Shown in pieces: positions 1-12,400 of a DNA stretch of 45,134 bases (position 1 is its first letter; each line of letters opens with the position of its first letter). The stretch lies in assembly GCA_903813345.2 (NCBI GenBank), contig CAIIXF020000007.1, positions 31,237,564 through 31,282,697 of the forward strand, read 5' to 3'. Source of the stretch: Owenia fusiformis (taxonomy: Eukaryota > Annelida > Polychaeta > Sabellida > Oweniidae). Below the pieces are notes generated by a model. The model did not search any database. It was not told where the DNA came from and was given only the letters and a program-made list of their open reading frames with translations. The position numbers and the translations under genes are program-made.

Positions 1-193
1 TTGAAAGTATATTTTATGGGTCTACATTACTCTAAAAGCATTCAATCAAATCTCATTTTTCCAAAATTTCTTGGAGGGAGGACCCGCCAAAACCCAACGC
101 TTGTTTGGTCCGCGTCGCAATTCAATTCTCAGGAAATTGGAAATTTGTTGCTTTAAGCCATGGATAAAGCCTCTGTACTATATGTAGGTGTGG

Positions 194-272
194 TACTGTA
201 CCATGTCAGTAATGTTGTAGTGTACTGCATGACATGACATGCAGTACACTACAACATTGACATGGTACAGTA
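194..272. repeat. long near-perfect hairpin (inverted repeat)
   Basis: The left arm (194-231) and right arm (238-272) are reverse complements around a 6-base centre. The only difference is three extra bases in the left arm. The total span is 79 bp. The flanks repeat the same GTACTGTA words, so the hairpin may have grown from a local simple repeat or be a tiny foldback element. Confidence 0.85.
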
Positions 273-877
273 CATGTAGTGTACTGTATAGTGTATAAGT
301 GGTATGGTACTGTGTGTGAACATGCATTATACATGTGGTACTGTACTATATAAACTGTACTCTACTAACTGTAGAAGCGGTACTGTTCTGTGTTATCGTT
401 GTGTGTATGTTCAAAACGATGAGTGATTTGATAAAATATATCCCAGTGGGGTCTACTACTTCCCAGAGTTGCTGTTTTTCTAGTCATAAAAACATCTGTT
501 TTGATGAAAATAAATTTATTCACAGTAAGTCCAAGTACAAGTGATTTCATGGAATTATATTTCAATAGATAAGAGATAAATAAATCGTGCAGATACATAT
601 AATATAATCTATTCGTATTTTATGATCATCAGAATGATGGCCACAATGTTGATTTTGTATGCCAACAGGAAGAAATTTCTTTTGCATCATTTAATTATTT
701 CTAACAGTAGCCTTTGGATTTGTTCATTTACTGTATTTCAGTTAAAAATTGTCAATAATGAACCAAAAATCAACCAAATGCATGAAGCTATTTAAATGTG
801 TTTATGATGTTTGAGTGTCTTTTTCATTATGTTCTGATATGTACATCTGTGTTTATATAGAAAGGCTGGGGTGTCCA

Positions 878-967
878 TGCAACTATTGTATGTGAAGACT
901 AGTTATTGTCGAGACGTGCAGCTATTGTAGATACATGTAGCTGTTGTATAGATATGTAGCTATTGTA
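878..967. repeat. short ~20-bp tandem repeat in the 3' flank
   Basis: Four to five degenerate units of the type 'gcagctattgtagatacatg' lie 45-135 bases past the stop codon of the minus-strand gene, probably within its 3' untranslated region or just outside it. Confidence 0.6.
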
Positions 968-1011
968 CGTCAGTCGCAAAATAGTCCGGGTCCGGGCGAG
1001 TCCGGTTCTTC

Positions 1012-4000
1012 TTAGAAGTTTGAATCGGCCATTGCCAACATGGCCTGGATGTCCTCTACACTGATGGACTCAGTGAAGATACGGGGCTGCAAGAAAGAAA
1101 ACATTTATAGTATAAGCAGTAGGGTTTCATGTACATATTTCTGTATAAAATAGCAAGAAACTAGGAGTTAAATCAACAATTTTGGAGTTGCTGTTATCTG
1201 GCCAACTTTAGTCCCTAACCAAAAATCAACTACTGGCTCAGTAAGTGACATCTAAGCCCCGATCTAACTGAGCTAAGAGAAAGTAATCATAATTTCTTCC
1301 TAATGGCCAGAGTTTTATGTGGATAACATACCTCATCAATGAAACCAGTGAAGTTTGTGAGTTGCACACATCCAAGTCCAACAGCCTGGGAACGAACCTG
1401 AACAGAACCTGTAAAAGTTTTGAATGATTAGTTTAACAATCGTTCAGAAGAAGGAGATCGACGCACTGAGTGAAGACTTGACACCGATATTATCCCATTG
1501 GAGATATTCATAAGATCTTTATTAACACAGTTGCATCATAACCCTTGTGTTATTGACTTCGATATACTACAGTATCGTCACTGTGTTTCATATGTTTTAT
1601 GAATTCGTATCCACTAGTTTCCTATTCTAATTGTAAATAAGGGCATCTGTGTTAGTATTTATTGAGTGAACCTCGTATATAATTCTATAGAGTTTGGTAG
1701 ATTTGTTGCAAGTATCTCACCATTATCAGCTCTCATGTTTCCATTGGTGGCGACACCGTCAACGTAGACGTTCAATGTGGGTACAATTGGTGGTACAACT
1801 GTGAGATCTGTTCGTCCATCGTAAACCATTGTCAATAGATGCCACACGTTGGATGGTGTAGAAATGGATGGGTAATCCGGCAGAGTTGGACTTGAGTCAA
1901 ACTCGGTATCAATGCCAGCAGAGCTGAGTTCATGATTGGCCTCTCCGATAATACGCCATGTAGGGTCGTCAGATGTGATGCTATTACCGAAGATTCCTGC
2001 AACAGAGAGAAGACTATATTCATATTTTGCTTTATTGCATTTACAATCGATATATGTGTATTTCTTATTACAAACCCGGAAAGTAGTCCAAATACAAACA
2101 AACCTTCTGTTACGGTACTGCCATCGTTAATTCTCTTTGCCCATACGCTGAATGAAGCACGATCTTCTATGTCTCCACTGACAGTGACTGTACCCCAACT
2201 GGCCTGTGCGAGAGAGTTGACGCTGATGCACTGACTGCCACTGAACTGAGCAGAGCAATTGCCGATAGCATCGAAGCAGTTGAAGGTAGGGGTCGAGTAA
2301 CCAACAGGAGAAGAACCATCCCTGTTGTTTCCAGAGTGATCCGTCATATCGTTGTTTAGTGGAAGATACAAGATTTGTGCTAAAATATTAAGTTTCAGGT
2401 AGTCAACGTTTGTTTGAAATTGAAGCTCTATATCAGAACTTAACATTATGGAAATGGTGTGATTAAAAAGCTACTTTGAACTCTGTAAATGTATCAGCTG
2501 CTTTCAATCTGGACACGCCCGTTTGATACCTGCTTAAACATATATATTGTATTAGTGTTTTATATGAAATTAATGACGTAATGCGCATTTTTAGGTTTAA
2601 ATACCTGATTAACCTCCTGCTGAGAGTCAAAAAGCCATAGCTAAATACAAATAAAAGGCAATTGTCTTGGTGCTTACCTGCCTGAGCGCTGATTGAAAGA
2701 CCGTTACATCTGTCTGTATCACAGAAGCAGATAAGGATTGCGTTGGTACCATTGGTGGAAGAAGGATCTACTAGACATCCAAGCTCACCAGTCACGCCGC
2801 TGGTTGATAAGGAAGAACTCCAACATCCACGATCAAGAACTAATGATAAACGAAAATTATATGGGAGTAAAAATAAGTATTTGTGAATTATTCGAGTTCA
2901 TACGCGGACCCATTTTTATTATAGAGGAAGTGAAACAATGGAGCACTTTTGTATTTCACAACTTGCATGGAATTTCATCTTATTCAAATAAAAGATACTT
3001 AACATAAATGTCATAAATAGTGCGTCAGTAAAAGACTGCACAATGGTTCGAGGTGAATCGTCAAGCTAAAAATACTGATTCACTAGTGAGTCGAATTTTT
3101 TACTCACTGGTGGAGGTAGCCATGATTGTCTGTCTGGTGTAGCAAAAGCCAGTGCATTCAACCTGGTCTGTGGTTGAATTGGTGATTGATAACTGAGCTG
3201 CCGTGGTCAGCGTAACACTGGTTGACCAACATTTGACAGGGGCTAAAATATTAAAAGTATATGATTGTTCATCTTTAATTACATTGTGCTTATCATCTTC
3301 GACTTCGAAGGTGGTTAGAACAAATTAACCTTGTGAATCAATATGATAATAACACTAATATATTTGATCATTTTCCTGAAAATATTCTGAATACTTCAAC
3401 AGAATCGACGTAATGTGTACTTTTATTGCTTATTTTAGATATCATATCCATTTAAAAAAAAACTCATACCAGAACAAGTTGTCTTCCTGAAATGGTTGAC
3501 GTTAGCAAGAGACATAACAAGGGTGGTGTCGATGTTATCGTGGTAGTAGCACGTGGCTGTGTTACTGTCGAAATCCACGGCAAGACAATAAGGTCTGTTG
3601 AGACACCAAAGTTTGCAGTCCTCGGTGTTTGTGTTGACAGTTCCATTAGTGACGTTCGAACCAAAGGGATGGGCAAAATTGGTGAACTCTTCGAAAGCAA
3701 ATGGGCATCCTAGAAATGCAATTTAATGATAAATAGAATAATGATTCGCAAATTACTTTTTAATGGGCGAAAGAGATGGACAACAGTAATTCCAGGAGAT
3801 AAATAAACCTGAGGTTTAAAACACTCAATGCTTCTCATTGAATACAATGCTATACCCAAGCGAATGCAACATCATACTAGAAACTGGTGCCCTATCACAA
3901 CGTACCACTATCAGGAATTGTTGTTGTCGCAGGGTCAGCGGTTGTGGTGGTGGTTGGAGCAATGGTTGTTGTGCCAGCAGTGCTGAGAGTAGTTCCTGCA

Positions 4001-5549
4001 CCTGTTGTGACGGCGGCAGCTGTGGTTGCAGCTGTAGTTGCAGCAGTTGTAGGCTGTGTGGTGACTGCAGCGGTGGGTGCAAGAGTTGTGGCAGCGGTTG
4101 TGACTGGTGCGCTGGTGGTTACTGTGGCTCCGACGGCGGATCCAGTAGTCGCAGCAGCAGTGGTGGCTGAGCAGTCCACCCTGAAGGTAACAACATGTAT
4201 ATAGACAGCAAAACTTTCTTTCAAAGACTTGGTTAAGGGATAAAAAATGGAGTATCAATGTGGAGCAATTGCACAAAATTTCCGCCTTTTGCGTCCCTGT
4301 AATTTACATTTCGACTGAATTCGAAATAAACGGAGTATGGATGAATAGCAACAAAATTCACCCACAAAAGGATGTGACCTCCGTTAAAGATACATGACAG
4401 ACAATAAGTAAAAAGTTGTCAATAACATGAACGTAAAACCTACTTTTGGTAATGGTCAATTTCGGTCATGGCCAACATAGAGCCAGCGACTGTTGTCTGT
4501 GTGTGGAAATAGCATTTAAAGCCATCAGGCTGGAGGGCCATGTTGTTGTAGTCGATGGCGACGCATGTGCCAAGGACCAGGCACCCTTGGAGGCAACTTT
4601 GCAAGTCGTTCAATGTAGACTGCACTACTCCCCCGGGGATGTTCATCATGGGGACCTTCAGGAAGGGGTCGTTGGGACAACCTGGAGAAACGTTAACAAT
4701 AATTCTGGATGTCTTACTACTTATTACACATTACTGCACTTATTTCAATTTTCTGTTAAGGAAATGCGATCACTTTCCTTTTAAAGGTTTATTCTTGAAT
4801 TGCTTATAAATATATTTTACGTGTTATGTAATGAATGTTTGAAACAAAAAATAACAATTTATTTATTTATCATGTTTGGTAATATTTTATTGATTATTCG
4901 CAGAACTTACCGCCTGTTCCAATGTTTCTACTTTGGATGTTATTGCCCATACGGCCCCCAAGCAGTTGTCTGAGGAAGTTGGCACTTGCTCCATCTAAAC
5001 ATTGCCAAATTCATTAATAGGTTTTAATTTGTTGAGCTAGCGTCAGTTCCTATAACTGTTATGCGTTTGAATTGCAGCAGAGAGTAGTATTTTAGTATTT
5101 TCATTTAAATGTTTATTTAATAGAAATTATTTTAGAGTATATCCTATAATTTATTCAATTGATATAATTTTTATCATGATTGGGTATATCTTCAAACATG
5201 ATCCGACCGAGAGAATGGATCCATTAGTGGATGAAAATCATATCATGGGTAAATCATAGGATTTTTATACCAGGGTGCTTTTCACGTTCTTAACCGGAGA
5301 CGACGAAGCTGTGTTTCATGATTTAAAAGCTGTATTCGATGGTTCGGTGAATATTTGACAAAACATGATATTTGTCACTTTTTTTACTCTTAGAATGTGT
5401 TTTTCAATACAATTTTTTAGAAAAAGTCATATATTATTTATTGATTAGAAAAAAGTCAACATATTTAAGAAAGATAAAACAATCTACTTACTTAGTACTC
5501 CAATAAGAAGGAGGGCTGTCCAAAATGTCATTAATCCTTTCCGTCTCAT
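1012..5549 (-). CDS. secreted mosaic protein: PAN - Thr/Ala mucin - PAN - Ly6/uPAR - LamG (paralog A)
   Basis: Eleven exons: 5549-5492, 4994-4911, 4681-4444, 4180-3906, 3709-3470, 3242-3108, 2839-2678, 2379-2104, 1996-1721, 1408-1332, 1086-1012. All GT-AG phases agree, giving 631 aa. Residues 1-20 are a signal peptide (basic start, then TALLLIGVL). A PAN/apple-like module covers about 48-127 and a Thr/Ala-rich mucin stretch about 128-218. A second PAN-like module is at 219-299. Exons 6 and 7 encode a three-finger Ly6/uPAR-type module (about 300-397) ending CFCDTDRCNG. A LamG/concanavalin-like module (398-631) has the NCSAQFSG and LNVYVDG signatures. Most internal introns are phase 1, which fits domain shuffling. 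Family membership follows from motif pattern; the function in mucus, matrix or recognition is inferred. It is the first of three tandem paralogs and closest in detail to the one at 17690-23025 (both have NGLSISA after the Ly6 module). Confidence 0.85.
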
Positions 5550-5666
5550 TTTGCTTTGTGTAATTGTGGTACGTATTATTATCAATAACCGACCACTAGT
5601 ACAGAATTGAAAGTGGACGAAATACTGATGTCAATGTTGATATGTCAGTCAGATCTATGCTTTATG

Positions 5667-5674
5667 TGACGTCA
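5667..5674. promoter_or_regulatory. CRE-like palindrome upstream of paralog A
   Basis: The perfect octamer TGACGTCA lies 118 bases upstream of the paralog A start codon, a typical spacing for a proximal CREB/ATF site. An octamer can occur by chance. Confidence 0.35.
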
Positions 5675-6344
5675 CGACCAGTTTGCCAGAAGCATTGTAG
5701 TTTCGCACGAGGAGTGGTAATTAAAGATATTAATTTAGGATGTAGTAATTAGAATTACATTAAACACTGTATAGGGTTAATAGGAGAATGGTTGCACCCC
5801 TATCACAATGGTATAACCCGATTGTCTAATAAGCCCCCGGGACAGACACTTGTTTCCAATTACCGAACGCAAAGTCGGAAGAATTAAAATATGAATATGC
5901 AAGGTTGGACAGGAAATTACAAAGGATTGGTAGCAACATGGAGAGCAAGTGGATTTCAAAGATCGGAAGAGGAAAGATGCCATTGTTAGTCCAAAATGCT
6001 ATAAATGGCTATGGATTCAAAATAGTTTCATTCTACTTAAATGTAAAGCAAAAAGCTTAATTGGTGCTTGAAATCCACTTGTTCAAATGAGATTTTACCA
6101 AATCAATTAATTTAAAAAAAATTAATTAATTGTTTTAACACTTGGATTTCATTTAGTTTGATTGTCATCAGATGATGGCCATTGGGAGTTTAGGATATTA
6201 TTCTGGTTATGTAAAATCTTCAGGTCGCGTGCGACCGTCGTTCAATATTAGGTCTGACTATACGATGTTTGGCCACATCCACATGTAATCTTTGTACATC
6301 GAATACAATTTATTCAAAACGTTATTACCTACAGTATATCTACA

Positions 6345-6350
6345 TTTATT
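6345..6350 (-). terminator. polyadenylation signal of paralog B
   Basis: AATAAA on the minus strand lies about 75 bases past the paralog B stop codon, a plausible position for 3' end formation. Confidence 0.45.
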
Positions 6351-6424
6351 TCTCCGAATACAAACTATGCTATAGTTGGACATCAATGTAATCACGTATC
6401 AAATGAAATGTGTAAACAAATTAA

Positions 6425-9400
6425 TTATGGAGCTTTTTTGGTTAAGTCAAAAATGGCCTGTAGTTCTTTCTCACTGAGAGCAGCATTGAAGAGCATCACC
6501 TGAAGAAAACGCAATTGCATACATTAAAAAATTCGGAATAAGCTTTTTTCATTGTACTCTGTTTTTCGAAAAAAAACTTCCATAAAAAGAAACAATTTGT
6601 ATGTTATCGTCATTGCCTTCATTTCTGGTTATGCTCAGATTTTACTATAGTATATCTTGAATGTGTCATATTTGCGACTTTGAGATGTGTTTAGGCTATC
6701 TGCACAATATAATATGATGTATATTACCTCATCTAAATTTCCTCTAAAGAAACGCCCTTTGTAGTAGCCGTATGGGTCTAAATATTGAGCACCTATCATA
6801 AGGGGATGAACACCCACAGGTAGTGTTGCTGCAAGTAAAGTATGCTGTCGTTGATGTTTGTGCCATTTGTATTAATCCTAGACACGATATAGGGTGTCCA
6901 TTGTATAAGCAACCACCCTTAATATCAAGTATGTATCAACTATTCATTAACAAGAAACTTAGCTGAAAAAACGTGGCAACATGGGGTTTCGGCAAAAGGC
7001 AAGCAAATCTTTAAAAAAAATCTCTAGAAATTAGGGGTAGGACTGGCAAAAGGTTGTGTAGTATCACATCTTTGAGGATGTTGTATTTTTGATAAAATAT
7101 AACTCATCACATCATATCAAATTATTTACCATTCGGAAGTGCTACTGATATTGGCATGTTCCCTGATGATGGGTCGATCTGGTCGTTTAGGTAGAGAGTG
7201 GCTGTTTGATTCATATCAGCGTCGACAATAAACGCTAGAAAATTCCAATCAAAGTACTCCGTCACCTAAAACACATTGATGGAATAACTGAAACCTGAAA
7301 ACAAATCTTCATTTAGACACAAAGAATATATTTTTATCTACCGGTAGTTGTGATGAAGTTTGATTACATTTTGAGTAAAGAATGGTGTGCCCGGGCGCAT
7401 GCAAGTCAACGCTCCTACCTATCATGTGGTGCCAGTGCAAAACATTCCACCGGCAAGGGATTATAACTCACCGGCGTCGATACCGTATAGAGCGTTCCAT
7501 TCAGTTTCACAGACGCTCGGATTTCCCGTCCCTCATTCATATTTGTTAGAAGGAACGTCGCCTGGTCGGTTGGACCATTGTTAATGAGTGCCATCTCACC
7601 AACTGGGGTTATTCTCTTGAACCACATTACTATTGTCATTCTTGGTAACGCGCTAGAAAATCCATGTAAAACACAAATTATTTTGATTTCACGATTTCAT
7701 AATTATTTAAAAAGAGGAAACTGAAAGTAGCTATAGAAGTTTATCCTGACATTTTGGTACTGCATTGATACTTACTCAGGTAGGGCACTAGCAGCATTTA
7801 GAGGACCAAATCTTAAACCAGTGAAACTTCTGACCTCAATGTACGATTTACCACCGAACTTGGCCGAACAATTCTTAGCTTTGTCGGTACAGTCATATTT
7901 TATATTTACAGTCTTCCCGCTTCGTATCTTGAAAGAGTCGAGACCATCAGAGTCCAATGGAAAATGTGCCAAACAGTCTGTAACACAAAATTATCATGAT
8001 TTCGATCAATTATTTCAGACATTTCCGCAAAACTTTGGTCGGACATACACTTTACTGAGAATGAGGTGACTCTCTATTTTCTTTCACGGACCTCTGCCAG
8101 ATACCGCTTCTTGATGTCTAGGCTCAATGAATATACTTATTTATTCATTGGGCCTACTACCAATAGGGGCTGGATCTGGGTCTGGCTCCGGATCTGTGTT
8201 TTCTTGGTAAGCCTTGTTGATATCTGGTTTGTTTGGAGTTTTGTTCTTCAATCGTAATGCCCTGCGATCTTTGATTCTGATCTGTTACAGAAAACAGAAC
8301 TTGTAGCTTCCACATGTTTGGATTCTATCATCCCAAGTGAACCCGAAAATAACCCTATTGTCCGAGTAGTGACTGTAAGCATGGCATTAATCGAATGACA
8401 CACATGAGCAACATCATTTTCATGTTTTATCCCACATCTAACATGATCTCCATTTATGTTGTACTTACTTATGATCATGGTCTGGCTGAGGGCATTGCAT
8501 CTATCTGTCTTACACCTACAATATGCACCAGTGATGTTGGAACCAGAACCAGGAGGTCCTGTAAATCTCTGGCACATCTTGTATGACACCTTCTCCGACT
8601 GTTCACAGCCACGCGCTATCATCGGACTTTGACCAGGAGACGCTAAAACAAGATTCTTACTGTCATAACAAAAACGGGGTTCTTTCGAACTACCACATTA
8701 TTATATCACTACCCTTTGCATTCGTTTGACTTCACTTCTTAAAAGAGAGCTTCGTCTTGTAGTTTAACTAGACTCTGCACGCAGGGTATTATATCACATG
8801 TTATTTTTCTAACAGAGATTGGTATGTAAGAAAGATGTGATGAGTATCAGAGAACTACCAACGTAAACGTTAACAATGACCATGCTCTTCGTCAACTGAT
8901 CTTACTGTTATTGATCACAACTGTAACGAAGCATGACGTGCCACAGTCTACTGCCTTGAGGCCAGGTATGGTTGTGTTACCACTAATGCGCACGCAGTCT
9001 GCGTCTGTAATATCTGCTGGTGGGTGCTCATAACATTGGAATCTATCACCTGAGAAATATGTATAGTCATATGTAAGTACACTTGTACAGTTAAATCGTC
9101 TAGTTCGAATGTCGTTGAGACCCCCTAAAAGTGTGTTCACATTTCAAGGTTTTTTAATTCGTGTTTTTTTGAAAAATTGGCATTGCATTCACCATGTATA
9201 TCTTAAACTCAACTGTCCACTTAGATGTTCGTTTTTACAATTTAATTATGACTTCTAGGTGTTCATACTTCAGGGGTCTTCGACTAGGACTCACTGAAAC
9301 GAAAATTGGGACCTGAAAAAGGTTCGCTTTTGGGTATTGTTGTTCGGATTTACCAAGTTTTGTTTTTTATTCTACATCAATTATTTGACCCAGTATCATA

Positions 9401-12400
9401 CAATATGATATTCAACCAGATATTAAACCAGAGCATCATGCGTTGCAAGTCATTAACGAATATCAATGTTTTGTACTCTGCTATTAATCACCCTATGCTT
9501 AGTGAGCGGACCTAATTTCAAGGGCGATGGTAAAGACGAGACAGGGCGCCCAAACCTAACTATGGCGGACCAGCAGTAAGTTTATTTCTCTAAGTTCTAC
9601 TCTTTATTGGCCATGTGCTGGCCTGTAACTAGGTGCACTGATGCTTCAGATGCCCATAATTAGATTTGTAATGTAAGAAAGATTCATACTTATATGTGAA
9701 ATGGATACGAAGTGATGTGAAAAGAAAAATTAATTTTCTGCATATTTTTTTTCGATTATTTTCAAAATAATGATACTTCTCCTGCATAGAATTCCTTGTT
9801 ATTGCATGTAATTATTGATGATGAACGTATTTATATCGTAAACCCATCCATTTCCCAATTTGAGCCGTAATTGCAGTCAAATCAGGAGATTTTGATTCCT
9901 CGAAAGGAAGAGCAATGGTTATGGTAATAAAAGCATGTTTAGACGAGCCGTGGAATAGGGATTACAGTTATCCTGTTTATTTTCAGATATGTGGGATTCC
10001 AGTGTTACTACTGTCACGGAAAATCAAAAGACTTTGATGAAATAATACACCACCTGATCAATAAACAATTTACACAATGTGTTAACAGTGATTATGTTGT
10101 CTCAGAAAAAATTAATCTGACAAAAGTTTATCCCACAGTGCAGAAACGTGTGACTACATCTGTCATGTTAACAACCTCTGACTACATCTGTCATGTTAAC
10201 AATCTCTGACTACATCTGTCATATTAACAACCTCTGACTACATCTGTCATGTTAACAATCTCTGACTCTATTTGCCATGTTTTTTTTTTTTTTTTATTTT
10301 AATAATCATTTATTTCAAATATATACTATACATACAATAATACAATAATAACATTTGACAAGGTTACGAGTAACATTATTGTCAAACTGAAAACTTTAAT
10401 GTAGTTACATTCATAATTTTTACTTTAATGTTAACAGCCTCTGACTACACTTGTCATGTAAATAAAGTCTGACTTCATTTATTATGTTAACAATTTCTGA
10501 ATACACCTGCCATGTTAACAACCTTTGACATCAACAATCTCTGACTACATCTGTCATGCGTCTGATTTTTTATGACTTTGTCAACATTTGTTAAAAGGTG
10601 TGGGCCAGTTACCATTTATACAATTTTAAAATTCTTTTTAAGTTATTCTATTTATTCGTTCAACAACCAACACTTTTTGATAAATCATGAAATCAAGTGA
10701 CTAGATGTTTTGCAAGTTTTTACCATTGATTGAAGCCTATGACAACCTTGCCCAAATTCATTAATTTATTAATTGACAGTGTACATTTTAGCTGAATTTA
10801 GCAGTACACGTAGCAGCTAAGTGCTTGCCCATAGCCACTCGCAAATTACATCGCCATTGCTCGTCATCGAAATTCTGATCGCCGAATAGTAAACATTCAT
10901 TTTGTATTGGATGTACATAACTAGAGACCGCCTTGTTTCGCATATATGAAAAAATAAAACATATCTAGGTACATGTATCTTTATATGTGACATCGATCAG
11001 GAATTATTGACATATTGACAATATTAGGTTGTAATTTCTTGCGGTAAATTCAAATTGTATCTTTAAATGACTGTTTCATCTTAACTATTCGTTTTATTGG
11101 ATGTAAAACAAACGGTATGCATTAGTTTAACATCTTTCACTTCTAAAACAGCATAAAATATCACAATACCATCACCTAATGCTGCAATAATACGACTTAA
11201 AATGTTATGGTACTGATATTCTTTGGTTTTTGGGCGCCATGCCTCGTCTTTACCATCACCCTTGAAATTAGGTCCGCTCACTAAGCATAGGGTGTTAATG
11301 TTAGGATTCGGTGGATTTGGGTGCATTATTTTGCTTACATTCTAATTTTCTGAAGTGCACACAGCAGTCGCCTGCACTTCCTGGTGAGAAAGTGGTTAGA
11401 TCCAGTACAGCGGTACCATTGTGGATGAAACATTCTCTATAAATGACATTAAAGTCTGCAGCCAGACATTTCGAGTCATCCAAACACACTTTCTTACATT
11501 CCTCTTCTCCTACGTTTTCAACCAAAGCAAATGCACCATCAAGATTTGAATATTCGTATCTCTGGAACTTTGCTCCCGGGCATATTCCTAAAACATGAAG
11601 CAAATTAGAAAATATAGAAGCATACTTTGCTCGCAAGCCTACGGCCACATGGAGTTCATGGTTGATGCGTCTATGTATTGTTTCCGTTGGGCGCGTTAAT
11701 AACTCCTGATCGTCACATGTTGACTCAACATTGCGTCTTGTGTCATTCAGTGACATATTTTTCATGAATATATTTCTTTTTGACAAATAAATCTAATTGA
11801 AATACAAACCATCGTCTTGGATCTTGATGAGGGGTGAAAGAAGGTCGCCAGGTATAGGTCTGGGACCCAACACCTTATGTCCCTGTATATGGGGAACAGC
11901 TAAAGGTGGCGTAGTTGTTCTTGCTTTTAACAACTGGCCTGATACGAAGTTTGGAGGTGTGGTTCCAAATTCGTCTGGTCTGTAACCGCCCACTAGCCCC
12001 CTTCCAGGTATATTTACCTGACCAGGGTATACTGATTGAGGGAATTGACTCGGGAAACCAGGATAGACGGGTGGTTCCAACGGCCCCCCGGCTCTTGGTG
12101 CCCCGGGGGATATCACATAGCTGTCCAGACATGTCTTAACACAATGGATATAACCTACAGACGCTCTTGTTGTTCCAAGGTTTGTGTACACGACGCATGC
12201 TCTGTTAACCTGGTTCCAGTCCACTGATATACACTGTGGGTCACCCATGCATATAGATTTACACGTGTAGAATGCCAGCTTCCCTATCTCCACCCCTCCA
12301 TCTCTCCTAGTGTTTGGCTGCATCAGATAGCCATTGTTGTTACAGCCTAATATAAAAGCATGTAATATGAATATGTTAAATGACCAGAACTGATAATTAT

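Larger units (their letters stand above)
1..1011. other. 3' flank of the first mosaic gene; no gene seen
   Basis: No supportable exon was found. The stretch holds a long hairpin (194-272), surrounding low-complexity sequence rich in GTAC and TGTA words, and a short tandem repeat (878-967) just beyond the stop codon of the minus-strand gene. Positions 50-120 have a G-rich then C-rich composition that resembles the tail of an old interspersed repeat, but I cannot name a family. Confidence 0.5.
5550..6424. other. intergenic region between two tandem paralogs
   Basis: This separates the start of paralog A from the 3' end of paralog B. It should hold the promoter of A and the 3' end of B. Apart from a CRE-like octamer and a polyadenylation hexamer I see no gene. 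A 68-codon minus-strand frame at 5777-5983 has no recognisable motif. Confidence 0.5.
9489..11294. mobile_element. 1.8-kb DNA transposon with 66-bp terminal inverted repeats
   Basis: The ends 9489-9554 and 11229-11294 are inverted copies differing at 3 of 66 positions and beginning CACCCTATGCTTAGTGAGCG. TTAAT occurs directly outside both ends (9484-9488 and 11295-11299), a candidate 5-bp target duplication. The interior holds the start of a decayed reading frame, a 28-bp minisatellite and a nested poly(A) retro-insert. The element lies in the intron of paralog B between the second PAN exon and the Ly6 exons, its right end only 44 bases from the PAN exon donor. The superfamily is not recognised. 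Confidence 0.8.

Noticed and set aside
8469-9049. Venom-type three-finger toxin
   Set aside because: The cysteine pattern and TDRCN ending fit Ly6/uPAR-type modules, and the module is embedded in a large multidomain secreted protein; nothing points to a toxin.
11081-11326. 81-codon minus-strand frame
   Set aside because: It crosses the transposon end at 11294 into paralog B intron sequence and has no motif; a chance frame.
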